Source: Bacteroidales bacterium (GTDB taxonomy: Bacteria > Bacteroidota > Bacteroidia > Bacteroidales > CG2-30-32-10). Taken from it: a stretch of 60,023 nt of DNA. The stretch is taken from positions 1 to 60,023 of the forward strand of contig DAOQAK010000019.1 of assembly GCA_035353855.1 (NCBI GenBank). Reading direction: 5' to 3'. The notes beneath the pieces were generated by a model. It worked only from the letters and a program-made list of their open reading frames with translations, searched no databases and was not told the DNA's origin. Below, in pieces: positions 16,411 to 24,664 of the stretch. The translations under genes and the position numbers were made by a program. Every line of letters begins with the position of its first letter. Within the stretch, counting starts at the first letter, position 1.

Positions 16411-17394
16411 TCACTTCACTGAAACTTTTGCTGTAAAGAAACCGGTATTCGAGGAATTATAAACCGTTTCATAAATGGAAAGGAAAATGGTTCCGCTTTC
16501 TTTAGCTGTTCCAAAATATTTTGAACCGGCTTTAATCATTGTGCCATCTTCTCCAATTTTGTATACCAGGTTTCCGTATGAAGGATATGTGCTCTCGGTA
16601 TTGTAATCTTCATAATCGGCTGAGCTGGATCCATCAGGAGTGTATTTATTTCCCGAAAGGCTCTCCAGTACTATTTCACCAGACGAGGTAATATTTATTT
16701 TCTGTCCGCTTTTCACTTTTATTCCTGTATTTAGCCATCCACCATTCTCATTTCCACTTATATGTTTATTGGCAAGAATTTTAAAAGATTTATCGCCGTT
16801 TTCCATGTTATAATAAGTTACTTCAGCTTCTTTGATTTTTTCTTTTGGAATATTCAGATCGCCGTATTCGGTTTTTAAAGTAATGGCTTTTATAGAAAAA
16901 ATACCGCCTATATTATATTCATAATTAATGGTAACAATATCTTTTGCATTATAACCTTCGTCAACGCCATAAGTGCTTTTCATTTCGCTAACAGCTGCTT
17001 CAGCAGTATAATCAGTATATTCAGAAGTAGTATATTCATTGCTATAAATATATTCATCAATGATTGGAATAGCGCCTATGTCCATTTTTACCAACTCGTC
17101 ATAGGCAGCCTGACGCTTTGTTTCATCAGCAACATTCATCGCTTTCACCATATTGATGATTTTACTTTTATTTGCAACATCAGGATTAATACCAAATTCA
17201 AGCGATGAAACATCTTTAATTGGAATTTCAAGTTTACCCCAATCGGTATTTAGCGATACGGTTGATATGCTCGCTGATGTACCCGAAACAACATTCCCAT
17301 CGCGAAGTGTAAGTTTCAATTCAATTTTTTCTTTCTGTGCAAATGTTGATAATGATATAAAAATTGCGATTAATACGAACAGTGTTTTTTTCAT
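16411..17394 (-). CDS. Exported protein with LecA/PA-IL-like C-terminal domain
   Basis: A 327-residue exported protein of uncertain role. Signal peptide to about 19 (SLSTFAQ). Residues 22-75 form a small beta domain (LKLTLRDGNVVSGT, LNTDWGKLEIPIKDVSSLEFG) that recurs near 155-190 (ITLKTEYGDLNIPKEKI), so the protein carries two related SM-fold-like or barrel-like units. A helical stretch lies between (AMNVADETKRQAAYDELVK). From about 215 the pattern GGWLNTGIKVKSGQKINITS, then GNLVYKIGE and SGTIFLSIYET, resembles PA-IL/LecA-type Ca-dependent galactose-binding domains (by eye). If right, it may bind surface sugars. -7 box TACTTTTG at 17433-17440; strong terminator. Transcribed alone. Confidence 0.6.
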   Translation of the reverse strand: MKKTLFVLIAIFISLSTFAQKEKIELKLTLRDGNVVSGTSASISTVSLNTDWGKLEIPIKDVSSLEFGINPDVANKSKIINMVKAMNVADETKRQAAYDELVKMDIGAIPIIDEYIYSNEYTTSEYTDYTAEAAVSEMKSTYGVDEGYNAKDIVTINYEYNIGGIFSIKAITLKTEYGDLNIPKEKIKEAEVTYYNMENGDKSFKILANKHISGNENGGWLNTGIKVKSGQKINITSSGEIVLESLSGNKYTPDGSSSADYEDYNTESTYPSYGNLVYKIGEDGTMIKAGSKYFGTAKESGTIFLSIYETVYNSSNTGFFTAKVSVK

Positions 17395-17432
17395 AAGTAT
17401 ATTATTTAAATTATTTTTCTTTATTCTTTACA

Positions 17433-17440
17433 CAAAAGTA
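17433..17440 (-). promoter_or_regulatory. -7 box for the LecA-like gene
   Basis: Reads TACTTTTG on the minus strand, 38 nt before the ATG at 17394. No good -33 match. Confidence 0.4.
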
Positions 17441-17487
17441 AGTGAAATTATTCTCTTAATAGACATCTTCAAAAAAATATTATTTAC

Positions 17488-17865
17488 ATTCTTTTGTCTT
17501 GACACAAAAGAATCAATAAGTCAAGGCTATCAGGAAATTTCTACAAAAGCTACGATTTGATTTTTATCCCGAAAACGAACTCACCCGATTGAAAATCGGG
17601 CTCAAACAGCGTTTTCTTAGCACAGTGCAAACAACACAAATTCAAATCTTATTTTGCGATGAAATTTCCTGAATGCCATTAAAAATTTACGCGTAGGCAA
17701 TGGAAAATTTGGCATGGCAGATTTTTGTGCGATGATGGTCGTGATGGTTGTGGATTAGATAGCTATGCTCGTGCGACAAACAACCATCGCAGCCTGCCCG
17801 ACTGAGTCATTCAGGCAGGAGCTTTAAAATTTTCCGATTTTTGCTTTACTTTTTCTAAAAAGTAA
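17488..17865. repeat. Long intergenic repeat bounded by two hairpins
   Basis: A 378-bp non-coding block fills most of the 600-base gap 17395-17994. Its left edge is a perfect 10-bp hairpin, ATTCTTTTGT/ACAAAAGAAT (17488-17513). Its right edge is a perfect 9-bp hairpin, TTACTTTTT/AAAAAGTAA (17846-17865). A CCTGCC/GGCAGG pair lies at 17793-17819. The text between (CTTGACACAAAAGAAT, CCCGAAAACGAACTC, AAACAGCGTTTTCTTAGCAC) matches my memory of a decayed long repeat common in Bacteroidota genomes. No ORF of note. Confidence 0.55.
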
Positions 17866-17994
17866 TAATAAAATATGTTTATATTTTTCCGAAACGTTTA
17901 TGAATAATTCTGTTTTTCATTATTTTAATTTGCCAAAAGATATCTATCGCACGTTGAACAATAAATGTATAGTAAAAAAAATTACAGAATCTGA

Positions 17995-18285
17995 TTATTT
18001 AAAAAGAATTTCAACAACAATTTCTTCACCTGCTTGCTTATTGAGCATCTTCATGAGTTTTGCACGTGCGTAATGCATTTCTTCTTTTAACGCAGCATTA
18101 TCAAGAGTTACATAAAGTTTTTTATCGCGGTAGTAAAGTGCCTTAGTGTGTTTATTGATAATTTTCCCAACCACCTTGGGCCATAGTTTATTTATCTTTA
18201 CTTCATTCAGTTTATCCGACAAATTGTAATCATCCATCAGCGCATTGATCAAATCGTGAATCTTGTATTCGTTTGCACAGCCCAT
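17995..18285 (-). CDS. DUF721/DciA-like protein
   Basis: A 96-residue cytoplasmic protein of the DUF721 family, to which the replicative-helicase loader or operator DciA belongs. It shows the family core LINALMDDYNLSDKL, VKINKLWPKVVGKIINKHT and LYVTLDNAALKEEMHYARAKLM. It starts 2 bp after the recF stop, the classic recF-DUF721 arrangement, so the two are one transcript. It is shorter than proteobacterial DciA and has only the core domain. Role in DnaB loading is inferred from the family. Confidence 0.85.
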   Translation of the reverse strand: MGCANEYKIHDLINALMDDYNLSDKLNEVKINKLWPKVVGKIINKHTKALYYRDKKLYVTLDNAALKEEMHYARAKLMKMLNKQAGEEIVVEILFK

Positions 18286-18287
18286 AA

Positions 18288-19406
18288 TTATTCCGGTCTA
18301 TATTTTGTGTCAACTACAGCGCCCTGTTTTATTGTAAAAACTTTAAGCTCTGTTTTAATTTCTTTAAAAATATTCTCAACTCTTTCGGGATGCGCATCGG
18401 TAATAAATACCTGCCCGAAACTATTATCGCTAACCAGTTTCATCAACTGCTGCACCCTGAAATTATCTAATTTATCAAAAATATCGTCAAATAAAAGTAT
18501 GGGTTTAAAACCCTTTGTTTTCTTAGTGTAATCAAACTGCGCCAGTTTCAATGCAATCAGGAATGACTTCTGTTGGCCCTGCGAACCAAACTTTTTTAAA
18601 GGATAATTTTCAATACTGAAACTTAAATCATCTTTATGAACACCAACAGTAGTGTATTGTAAAGCCCTGTCGCGTTCAATTGCCTCATCCATTAACTGCT
18701 GAAATTTTCCATCATGCAATTGCGATTGGTACTCAATATTCACAGCTTCCCTGCCGCCAGAAATAAAACGGAAATGTTCGCGAAACATAGGAAGAAAATT
18801 CTCAAGGAATTCAACTCTTACCGAAAATATTTTTTCACCAAGTGTTACCAGTTGTTTGTTCCATATTTCGAGCGAAGCCTTTTCGAACCGGCGGGTTTCG
18901 GCAAAATGTTTCAGCAAGGTGTTGCGCTGCAACAACGCTTTATTATAATTAATAAGGTCGTCTAAATAAATTTTATCGAACTGCGAAATGATGCTGTCCA
19001 AATATTTCCTGCGGGCTTCGCTGCCTTCAATGATAAGCGCGCTGTCGGCAGGAGAAATCATAACCAGCGGGTACAATCCAATATGGTCCGACAAACGCTC
19101 GTATTCTTTTTTATTTAATTTGAATTGCTTGCGTTCATTGCGTTTCTGTGCGCAGTACACATTATCGCTGCTATTTTCTTTTTCAAAGATTCCCTGTACT
19201 ACAAAAAAATCGGAATCATGAAAAATATTCTGCGAATCGATTGGATTGAAATAGCTTTTACAAAACGAAAGATAATGTATGGCATCGAGCAGGTTGGTCT
19301 TGCCTTCGCCATTATCACCAACAAAGCAGTTGATCTTCTCGCAGAAACTCAAATCAGCTTCCCGGTAGTTCTTAAAATTGATCAACGATATTTTTTGAAG
19401 AAACAT
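18288..19406 (-). CDS. recF: DNA replication and repair protein RecF
   Basis: An SMC-like ATPase that loads RecA onto gapped DNA through RecOR. Its 372 residues match the family. Walker A is GDNGEGKTN (about 30-38), preceded by LINFKNYREADLSF. The ABC signature is GSQGQQKSFLIALKLAQ. Walker B is PILLFDDIFDKLD, followed by QVFITDAHPER (D-loop and switch region). It is followed by DUF721. dnaA and dnaN are not adjacent, so this is the dispersed Bacteroidota arrangement. A -7 box (TATCTTTG, minus strand) lies at 19425-19432, 18 nt before the start. Confidence 0.97.
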   Translation of the reverse strand: MFLQKISLINFKNYREADLSFCEKINCFVGDNGEGKTNLLDAIHYLSFCKSYFNPIDSQNIFHDSDFFVVQGIFEKENSSDNVYCAQKRNERKQFKLNKKEYERLSDHIGLYPLVMISPADSALIIEGSEARRKYLDSIISQFDKIYLDDLINYNKALLQRNTLLKHFAETRRFEKASLEIWNKQLVTLGEKIFSVRVEFLENFLPMFREHFRFISGGREAVNIEYQSQLHDGKFQQLMDEAIERDRALQYTTVGVHKDDLSFSIENYPLKKFGSQGQQKSFLIALKLAQFDYTKKTKGFKPILLFDDIFDKLDNFRVQQLMKLVSDNSFGQVFITDAHPERVENIFKEIKTELKVFTIKQGAVVDTKYRPE

Positions 19407-19828
19407 TATTTTTCTTTATTAGCGCAAAGATAACAAATTTTACTAATCTACATATGAGAATATTTTCAACAATTTATTATCCTTAAAATTTTACTACAAT
19501 ATAAGAAACTGTTTAAGTTTTATTTTTTTTATTTTGTATGAAAATATCAGCCACGAATACACAAAGTTGCACGAAGGCTGGTTGTGTTGGTATTGTATTT
19601 TATTTATTGTTATATCGTAAAAGGTAAAAAATATTCGAACTAAGGACGATAGCTATTTTTAACTTAATACTAATAATTTTGCTGCAATATAATAAAAAGA
19701 TTTATTTTTGATAAAATTGAAAAAATAAGTTAATACAAGTTGGCGAAATCCAACTATTGTATTTAGGGTTACTGTTCTTTATTAAAGCAATAAAATAGTT
19801 GGCAGCAAGCCGAATAAATGAAAAGAAT
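19407..19828. other. Intergenic region upstream of the GYF gene
   Basis: These 422 bases hold the recF promoter box at the left, a small hairpin AGTTGG/CCAACT (19738-19755), and the left arm of the inverted repeat that brackets the next gene (19797-19813). Nothing else is recognised. Confidence 0.5.
19425..19432 (-). promoter_or_regulatory. -7 box for recF-DUF721
   Basis: Reads TATCTTTG on the minus strand, 18 nt before the recF ATG. No -33 match at the expected distance. Confidence 0.45.
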
Positions 19829-20554
19829 ATGAAATACTATTACATCGAAATAAAAGGACAGCAACAAGGGCCTTGGACTATCGAAGAATTAAAAAATATG
19901 CGATTGACCAAGGGAAGTTTGGCGTGGACAGATGGAATGACTGATTGGGACAAAGTTGAAAATATTGACGAATTGAAGGATTTTGCAATACCGACTCCTC
20001 CTCCTTTGAAAGTTTCCGAAGCACAGAATAATTCAAACATTTCTCAAAAAAAAGACTCAAAATATGACAATAATTATGAGAAAGCAAGTGAAGCTGTAAT
20101 AGTAGGATTTGTATTTATTATCATTAATTGTGTTATCATATTTGGTGGTTTAAACAAATTTAAGACCAAAGAAGAAGTTGCTAATTATAATTTTATAGTA
20201 GGTTTTATATCATTTATTTTTAGAATAATCATAACAGTTTGGGTCAGTAATATTGCGAAAGGACAAAATAGAGATACATTTGGTTGGGGTATTTTTGCGT
20301 TCTTCTTTCCTACTCTTGCATTAATTATAATAGGTTTTCATAGAAAATTAAAAGGAGATGACCAGCCTATTACTTCAAAAATTGAGACACCAAATAAAGA
20401 AGAAGCAAAAAGCATTACAGTGAGGTTTAAATCAAACAAGAGACTTGAGACATTTGATTTGAAATATTGGGAGACAGTAAAAGATTATTATGGTGAAGAG
20501 AATTTTGATATTATTAAATACTATAAATAAAAATATATCGGCCAGCTGCCAACT
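19797..20554. repeat. Inverted repeats bracketing the GYF_2 gene
   Basis: The left arm AGTTGGCAGCAAGCCGA (19797-19813) and the right arm TCGGCCAGCTGCCAACT (20538-20554) are inverted copies, 17 bp with two mismatches. They enclose exactly one gene (19829-20530) with 15 bp on the left and 7 bp on the right. The arms do not fit the integron GTTRRRY/RYYYAAC core. No transposase is inside. Confidence 0.6.
19829..20530 (+). CDS. GYF_2-domain membrane protein
   Basis: A 233-residue protein with an N-terminal GYF_2 (DUF4339) domain at about 1-55 (YYYIEIKGQQQGPWTIEELK, then LAWTDGMTDWDKV), a Pro-rich linker, and about three membrane segments (about 85-175; VIVGFVFIIINCVIIFGG, FIFRIIITVWVSNIA, GIFAFFFPTLALIIIGF). 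The soluble tail has no motif I recognise. GYF_2 domains are thought to bind proline-rich peptides; any partner is unknown. ATG 19829 is chosen because the upstream TTG at 19799 falls inside the left inverted-repeat arm. The gene is alone between the two arms, which suggests it moved as a unit (inference). Confidence 0.75.
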   Translation: MKYYYIEIKGQQQGPWTIEELKNMRLTKGSLAWTDGMTDWDKVENIDELKDFAIPTPPPLKVSEAQNNSNISQKKDSKYDNNYEKASEAVIVGFVFIIINCVIIFGGLNKFKTKEEVANYNFIVGFISFIFRIIITVWVSNIAKGQNRDTFGWGIFAFFFPTLALIIIGFHRKLKGDDQPITSKIETPNKEEAKSITVRFKSNKRLETFDLKYWETVKDYYGEENFDIIKYYK

Positions 20555-20654
20555 TTGAGCTGCTTCAATGGCTCCCTGTTCGTGCTCTTCTCATGACAAG
20601 TGCAAAAAAATAAATAAACTAAAAGATAAACATAAAAACTAAAACACAAAAACC

Positions 20655-23291
20655 ATGATAAAAAAAATATTAAAAATTACGTCGATCGTAATAGCGGTGA
20701 TAATCATTGCTGCTATTGTACTTCCGTTTGCATTCAAAAGTAAAATCGAAGCAAAACTGAAAGACGAAATTAACAAAAGCGTTAATGCAAAAGTCGACTG
20801 GAAAGACTACAGTTTAGGTCTGTTCCGAAACTTTCCAAATTTTAATTTATCGCTCGATGAGCTTACTGTCATTGGTGTTGATTCATTCGCAACCGACACA
20901 CTTGCAAATATAAAATCGTTGAACATCACAGTCGACCTGATGAGTGTTATCAACGGCAGCACCTATAAAATCAAAAAAATAAATTTAGATGAACCCAACC
21001 TATTATTGAAAATTTTAAAAAGCGGAAAAGCAAACTGGGATATTGCAAAACCTTCGGAAACAACCGATACGACTGCTACCGAGCAACCTTCCGATTTCAA
21101 ACTGGCGCTTCAAAAACTTTCCATCACAAAAGGAAATATTATTTACGACGACCAAAGTACGGATATGCGAATTGAAGCGAAAAACGTGAATAGCTCCATT
21201 AAAGGCGATATGACAGCCGATGTAACTTCATTAAGTACAAAATCGACCATCGAATTTTTAACTTTTGCTTATGGCGGAATGAACTACCTGAACAAAGTGA
21301 ATACCGAAGCTACAGCCGATATTGAAGCCGATCTGAAAAATTCAAAATATACATTTAAAGAAAATGAGTTTCGTTTGAACCAGTTGTTCCTCGGTCTTGA
21401 CGGATTTATATCGATGCCATCGGATGATATTGATATGGATCTAAAACTGAATGCAAAAAAAACCGAGTTCAAAAATTTCCTTTCACTTCTCCCCGCCTTG
21501 TATGCTAAAGACTTTGACAACATTGACACAAAAGGAAAACTTGCGCTCGACGGTTATGTTAAGGGAACTTACAACGATAAAAAAATGCCAAGCTTTGCCG
21601 TGAATATCCAGGTTGATGACGGCATGTATAAATATCCCGATTTACCGAAAGCCGTTACCAACATCAATATCAAGACAAGCATTACAAACACCACCAGCGA
21701 TATTGACAACACGGTTATTGATATTTCAAAATTTCATTTCGAAATGGGCAGCAATCCTGTCGATATAAAAATGAATATTAAGACTCCTGTATCTGACCCG
21801 CAGATCAACGGAACCATAAAAGGAAAAATAAATTTAGCTGAAGTAAAAGATTTTTATCCTTTAGAAAAAGACCAGCAGATGAACGGAACAATTAACACCG
21901 ATGTTACATTAAACGGAAAACTTTCATCAATTGAAAACAAGAAATACGAAGATTTTAAAGCAACCGGACAGGTTTCGATTAACGGCTTAACCTACAAAAG
22001 CAACGACTTTGCACAGGGAATCACCATCAACGATATGAAATTATTGTTTTCGCCGCAGTATGTTGAACTGGCTTCATGCAGCATGATAATTGGCAAAAGT
22101 GATTTGAAAGCCACAGGACGCATCGATAATTTATTATCGTACTTTCTCAAGAACGATATTTTAAAAGGCACATTCACCAGCTCATCGAAGCTAATGGATC
22201 TGAATGAATTCATGCAGCCTTCTCAAACAGCTACAACTGCTCAGAAAACAGATACCGCATCAACCATGTCGGTAATTGAAATTCCTGCGAATATTGATTT
22301 TGTTGCAAATGCAACATTCGGAAAAGTTTTATACGACAACATGGAAATGACAAATGTGGTCGGCGTTCTGAAAATAAAAGATCAACAGGTAAACCTCGAA
22401 AATTTAAAAATGAACATGCTCGACGGACAGCTTACCATGAGCGGTTATTACAGCACAAAGAATCCGAAGCAACCTGAAATAAATTTCAACCTCGATATAA
22501 ATCAATTCGATATTGCAAAAACAAGCAAAACATTTTTAGTGGTTCAGAAATTAGCACCTGTTGCCAACGCATGTTCCGGAAAATTTTCAACTAAGATGAA
22601 TATGACAACATCATTGGACGGCAAAATGACTCCTGTTATAAAAACCATGTCGGGCAAGGGTTTGCTGAATACTTCAAGCATCACTGTTCAGGGTTTTGGC
22701 CCGCTGACAAAACTTGGCGAAGCATTGAAAATAGAAAAATTCAAAAAGCTAATTCTTGATAAAGTCAATCTTTCATTCAGTTTTGCTGACGGAAAAATAT
22801 TTGTTGAACCTTTTGATTTTACTTACGGACAATCAAAAGGAAAAATCAGTGGTTCCAATTCGTTCGATCAAACCATTGATTATGTAATGAATCTTGAAAT
22901 TCCAAAAAGTGAATTTGGCGGAGCAGCCAATGGTGTGCTGAACAATTTAACATCGAAGGCAAACAGCAAAGGTGCAAATGTTACGGTTGGCGATGTTGTG
23001 AAAGTAGATGCCATAATTGGAGGAACCATTACCAAACCTACTATCAGTCTTGGATTAAAAGGCACCATGAACGAGGCTATTGACGATTTGAAAGATAAAG
23101 CAAAAACCGAAATCGACAATAAGAAAAAAGAAGCAGAAGATAAAGTAAAAGCAGAAGCAGATAAACAAAAGCAGGCAGCCGAAGACAAAGCCAAAGCCGT
23201 ACAGGATAGTTTGAAAAAAGCTGCTGAAGAAAAAGCAAAAAAGGAAAAAGAAGATTTGAAAAATAAATTAAAAAATAAAATTAAGTTTTAA
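20655..23291 (+). CDS. AsmA family protein
   Basis: A large AsmA/TamB-relative protein of 878 residues, anchored in the inner membrane by an N-terminal helix (LKITSIVIAVIIIAAIVLPF). It probably spans the periplasm to help move lipids to the outer membrane. The family features are the early KDEINKSVNAKVDWKDYSLGLF with FRNFPNFNLSLDEL, long beta-rich repeats (VNLENLKMNMLDGQLTMSGY), and the C-terminal AsmA_2-like stretch (GKGLLNTSSITVQGFGPL, FTYGQSKGKISGSN). Residues 800-878 are a charged Lys/Glu/Ala coiled tail. The last 50 bases of the gene plus 9 bases past it are repeated 1.3 kb downstream, on the other side of the yhcG gene. Confidence 0.85.
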   Translation: MIKKILKITSIVIAVIIIAAIVLPFAFKSKIEAKLKDEINKSVNAKVDWKDYSLGLFRNFPNFNLSLDELTVIGVDSFATDTLANIKSLNITVDLMSVINGSTYKIKKINLDEPNLLLKILKSGKANWDIAKPSETTDTTATEQPSDFKLALQKLSITKGNIIYDDQSTDMRIEAKNVNSSIKGDMTADVTSLSTKSTIEFLTFAYGGMNYLNKVNTEATADIEADLKNSKYTFKENEFRLNQLFLGLDGFISMPSDDIDMDLKLNAKKTEFKNFLSLLPALYAKDFDNIDTKGKLALDGYVKGTYNDKKMPSFAVNIQVDDGMYKYPDLPKAVTNINIKTSITNTTSDIDNTVIDISKFHFEMGSNPVDIKMNIKTPVSDPQINGTIKGKINLAEVKDFYPLEKDQQMNGTINTDVTLNGKLSSIENKKYEDFKATGQVSINGLTYKSNDFAQGITINDMKLLFSPQYVELASCSMIIGKSDLKATGRIDNLLSYFLKNDILKGTFTSSSKLMDLNEFMQPSQTATTAQKTDTASTMSVIEIPANIDFVANATFGKVLYDNMEMTNVVGVLKIKDQQVNLENLKMNMLDGQLTMSGYYSTKNPKQPEINFNLDINQFDIAKTSKTFLVVQKLAPVANACSGKFSTKMNMTTSLDGKMTPVIKTMSGKGLLNTSSITVQGFGPLTKLGEALKIEKFKKLILDKVNLSFSFADGKIFVEPFDFTYGQSKGKISGSNSFDQTIDYVMNLEIPKSEFGGAANGVLNNLTSKANSKGANVTVGDVVKVDAIIGGTITKPTISLGLKGTMNEAIDDLKDKAKTEIDNKKKEAEDKVKAEADKQKQAAEDKAKAVQDSLKKAAEEKAKKEKEDLKNKLKNKIKF

Positions 23292-23300
23292 TTTTTTCAA
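23242..23300 (+). repeat. Direct repeat, copy 1 (AsmA 3' end)
   Basis: These 59 bases contain the last 16 codons of the AsmA gene, its stop, and 9 bp beyond. They recur at 24569-24628 with one substitution (G at 23258 versus A at 24585) and a one-base length change plus one substitution in the A/T run after the stop. Confidence 0.9.
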
Positions 23301-23376
23301 CGTATAAACATATTAAAAAAAGCAATCCTTCCATTACAATCTGTACAGTAAAAAAAGATGAATAACAGAAATTAAT

Positions 23377-23384
23377 TAAGTTTG
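23377..23384 (+). promoter_or_regulatory. -7 box for yhcG
   Basis: TAAGTTTG matches TAnnTTTG and ends 6 nt before the ATG. It lies inside the repeat-bounded segment, so the nuclease gene appears to carry its own promoter. No -33 match. Confidence 0.45.
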
Positions 23385-23390
23385 TAAGAA

Positions 23391-24410
23391 ATGCAAAAAG
23401 AGAATAAAATATTACTTAATACAGAGACAGCGATTTTTCAAGAGTTATCTCAACTTATTGAGCAAAGCAAAGCACAGGTTGTATCGTATGCAAATAGTAC
23501 GTTAACACTTCTTTTCTGGCAGGTAGGTAAACGTATTAATGAGCATATATTGCAAAATAAAAGAGCTGAATATGGAAAGCAAATAGTGCAGACTTTATCG
23601 GCTCAATTGGAAAAAGAATTTGGCAGAAGTTTTACCGAGCGTAATTTGCGTAGAATGATGCAATTTGCAGAAGAATTTGCCGATATTGAAATTGTGACAT
23701 CACTGATGACAAAATTGAGTTGGACACATTTTCTCCAACTACTTTCATTAAAAACGATGGAACAAAAATTATTCTATTCGAGGAAAATAGCAGAAGAGCA
23801 ATGGAGTGTAAGGCAAACTCAAAAATATATTCAGCAAAAAACGTATGAAAGACAAGAAATTGCCAATTCGCAAATTGTAGGAGAGAATACAGCGTTGAAA
23901 GACACATTTAAAGATCCATATATTTTAGATTTTCTGGGAATGAAAGATGGGTATCTAGAAAAAGATTTGGAATCTGCTATAATTAGAGAGCTTGAAAACT
24001 TTATATTAGAACTGGGGAACGGTTTTACGTTTGTAGAACGACAAAAACGAATTATTCTTGATGGAAAAGATTTTTATCTTGATTTATTGTTTTTTCACCG
24101 AAAACTAAAACGACTTGTTGCAATTGAATTAAAACTTGATGATTTTAAACCTGCATATAAAGGACAAATGGAACTCTACCTTAAATGGCTCGATCGATAT
24201 GACAGGCAGGAAGACGAGAACAGCCCTATTGGCTTGATATTATGTGCAGGAAAAAGTACCGAACAAATTGAATTACTCGAGTTACACAAAGATGGCATTA
24301 TGGTTGCCGAGTATTGGACAGAATTACCACCTAAAAAAGAACTTGAAGCAAAGCTTCACAAAGCATTGATTGAAGCAAAAGAAATTTTAGAAAGAAAAAA
24401 ATTACAATAA
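23391..24410 (+). CDS. YhcG/DUF1016 family PD-(D/E)XK nuclease
   Basis: A 339-residue cytoplasmic predicted nuclease. Residues 10-165 are the DUF1016 N-terminal helical domain (FWQVGKRINEHILQ, YGKQIVQTLSAQLEKEFG, FTERNLRRMMQFAEEF, LSWTHFLQLLSLK). Residues about 175-320 are the PD-(D/E)XK domain: PYILDFLGM, then YLDLLFFHRKLKRLVAIELK, where D231, E246 and K248 are the predicted catalytic triad. Family members are widespread accessory genes, often near restriction or defence genes; the biological role is not settled. Here the gene has its own -7 box and is bounded by a 59-bp direct repeat derived from the AsmA 3' end, so it is very probably an insertion. Confidence 0.88.
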   Translation: MQKENKILLNTETAIFQELSQLIEQSKAQVVSYANSTLTLLFWQVGKRINEHILQNKRAEYGKQIVQTLSAQLEKEFGRSFTERNLRRMMQFAEEFADIEIVTSLMTKLSWTHFLQLLSLKTMEQKLFYSRKIAEEQWSVRQTQKYIQQKTYERQEIANSQIVGENTALKDTFKDPYILDFLGMKDGYLEKDLESAIIRELENFILELGNGFTFVERQKRIILDGKDFYLDLLFFHRKLKRLVAIELKLDDFKPAYKGQMELYLKWLDRYDRQEDENSPIGLILCAGKSTEQIELLELHKDGIMVAEYWTELPPKKELEAKLHKALIEAKEILERKKLQ

Positions 24411-24568
24411 TGAAATGAATTTTATTGGCAATAAAAATATTTTAAATATACAGAAGACCGCTTTCTTATGTAGTAGGTCAATTCTGCATCAGTAGTATTA
24501 AAGTGCTACGATGAGTAATCGAGTATAAAGAAAAGAGTGCTGTATTATCAAAGATATTCTTAGCCAGC

Positions 24569-24628
24569 AGGAAAAAGAAGATTTAAAAAATAAATTAAAA
24601 AATAAAATTAAGTTTTAAAATTTTTCAA
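24569..24628 (+). repeat. Direct repeat, copy 2 (extra AsmA 3' end)
   Basis: A 60-base near-copy of 23242-23300 in the same orientation, lying in non-coding DNA 158 bp after the yhcG stop. It still includes the duplicated AsmA stop codon (TAA at 24616-24618), but there is no AsmA frame leading into it. Confidence 0.9.
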
Positions 24629-24664
24629 ATGCTGATATTGCAGTAATAAGTATACACAAAAGTT

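Noticed and set aside
19797..20554. Integron gene cassette with attC site
   Set aside because: The inverted arms resemble a cassette boundary, but GTTGGCA does not fit GTTRRRY nor TGCCAAC fit RYYYAAC, and no integrase is present.
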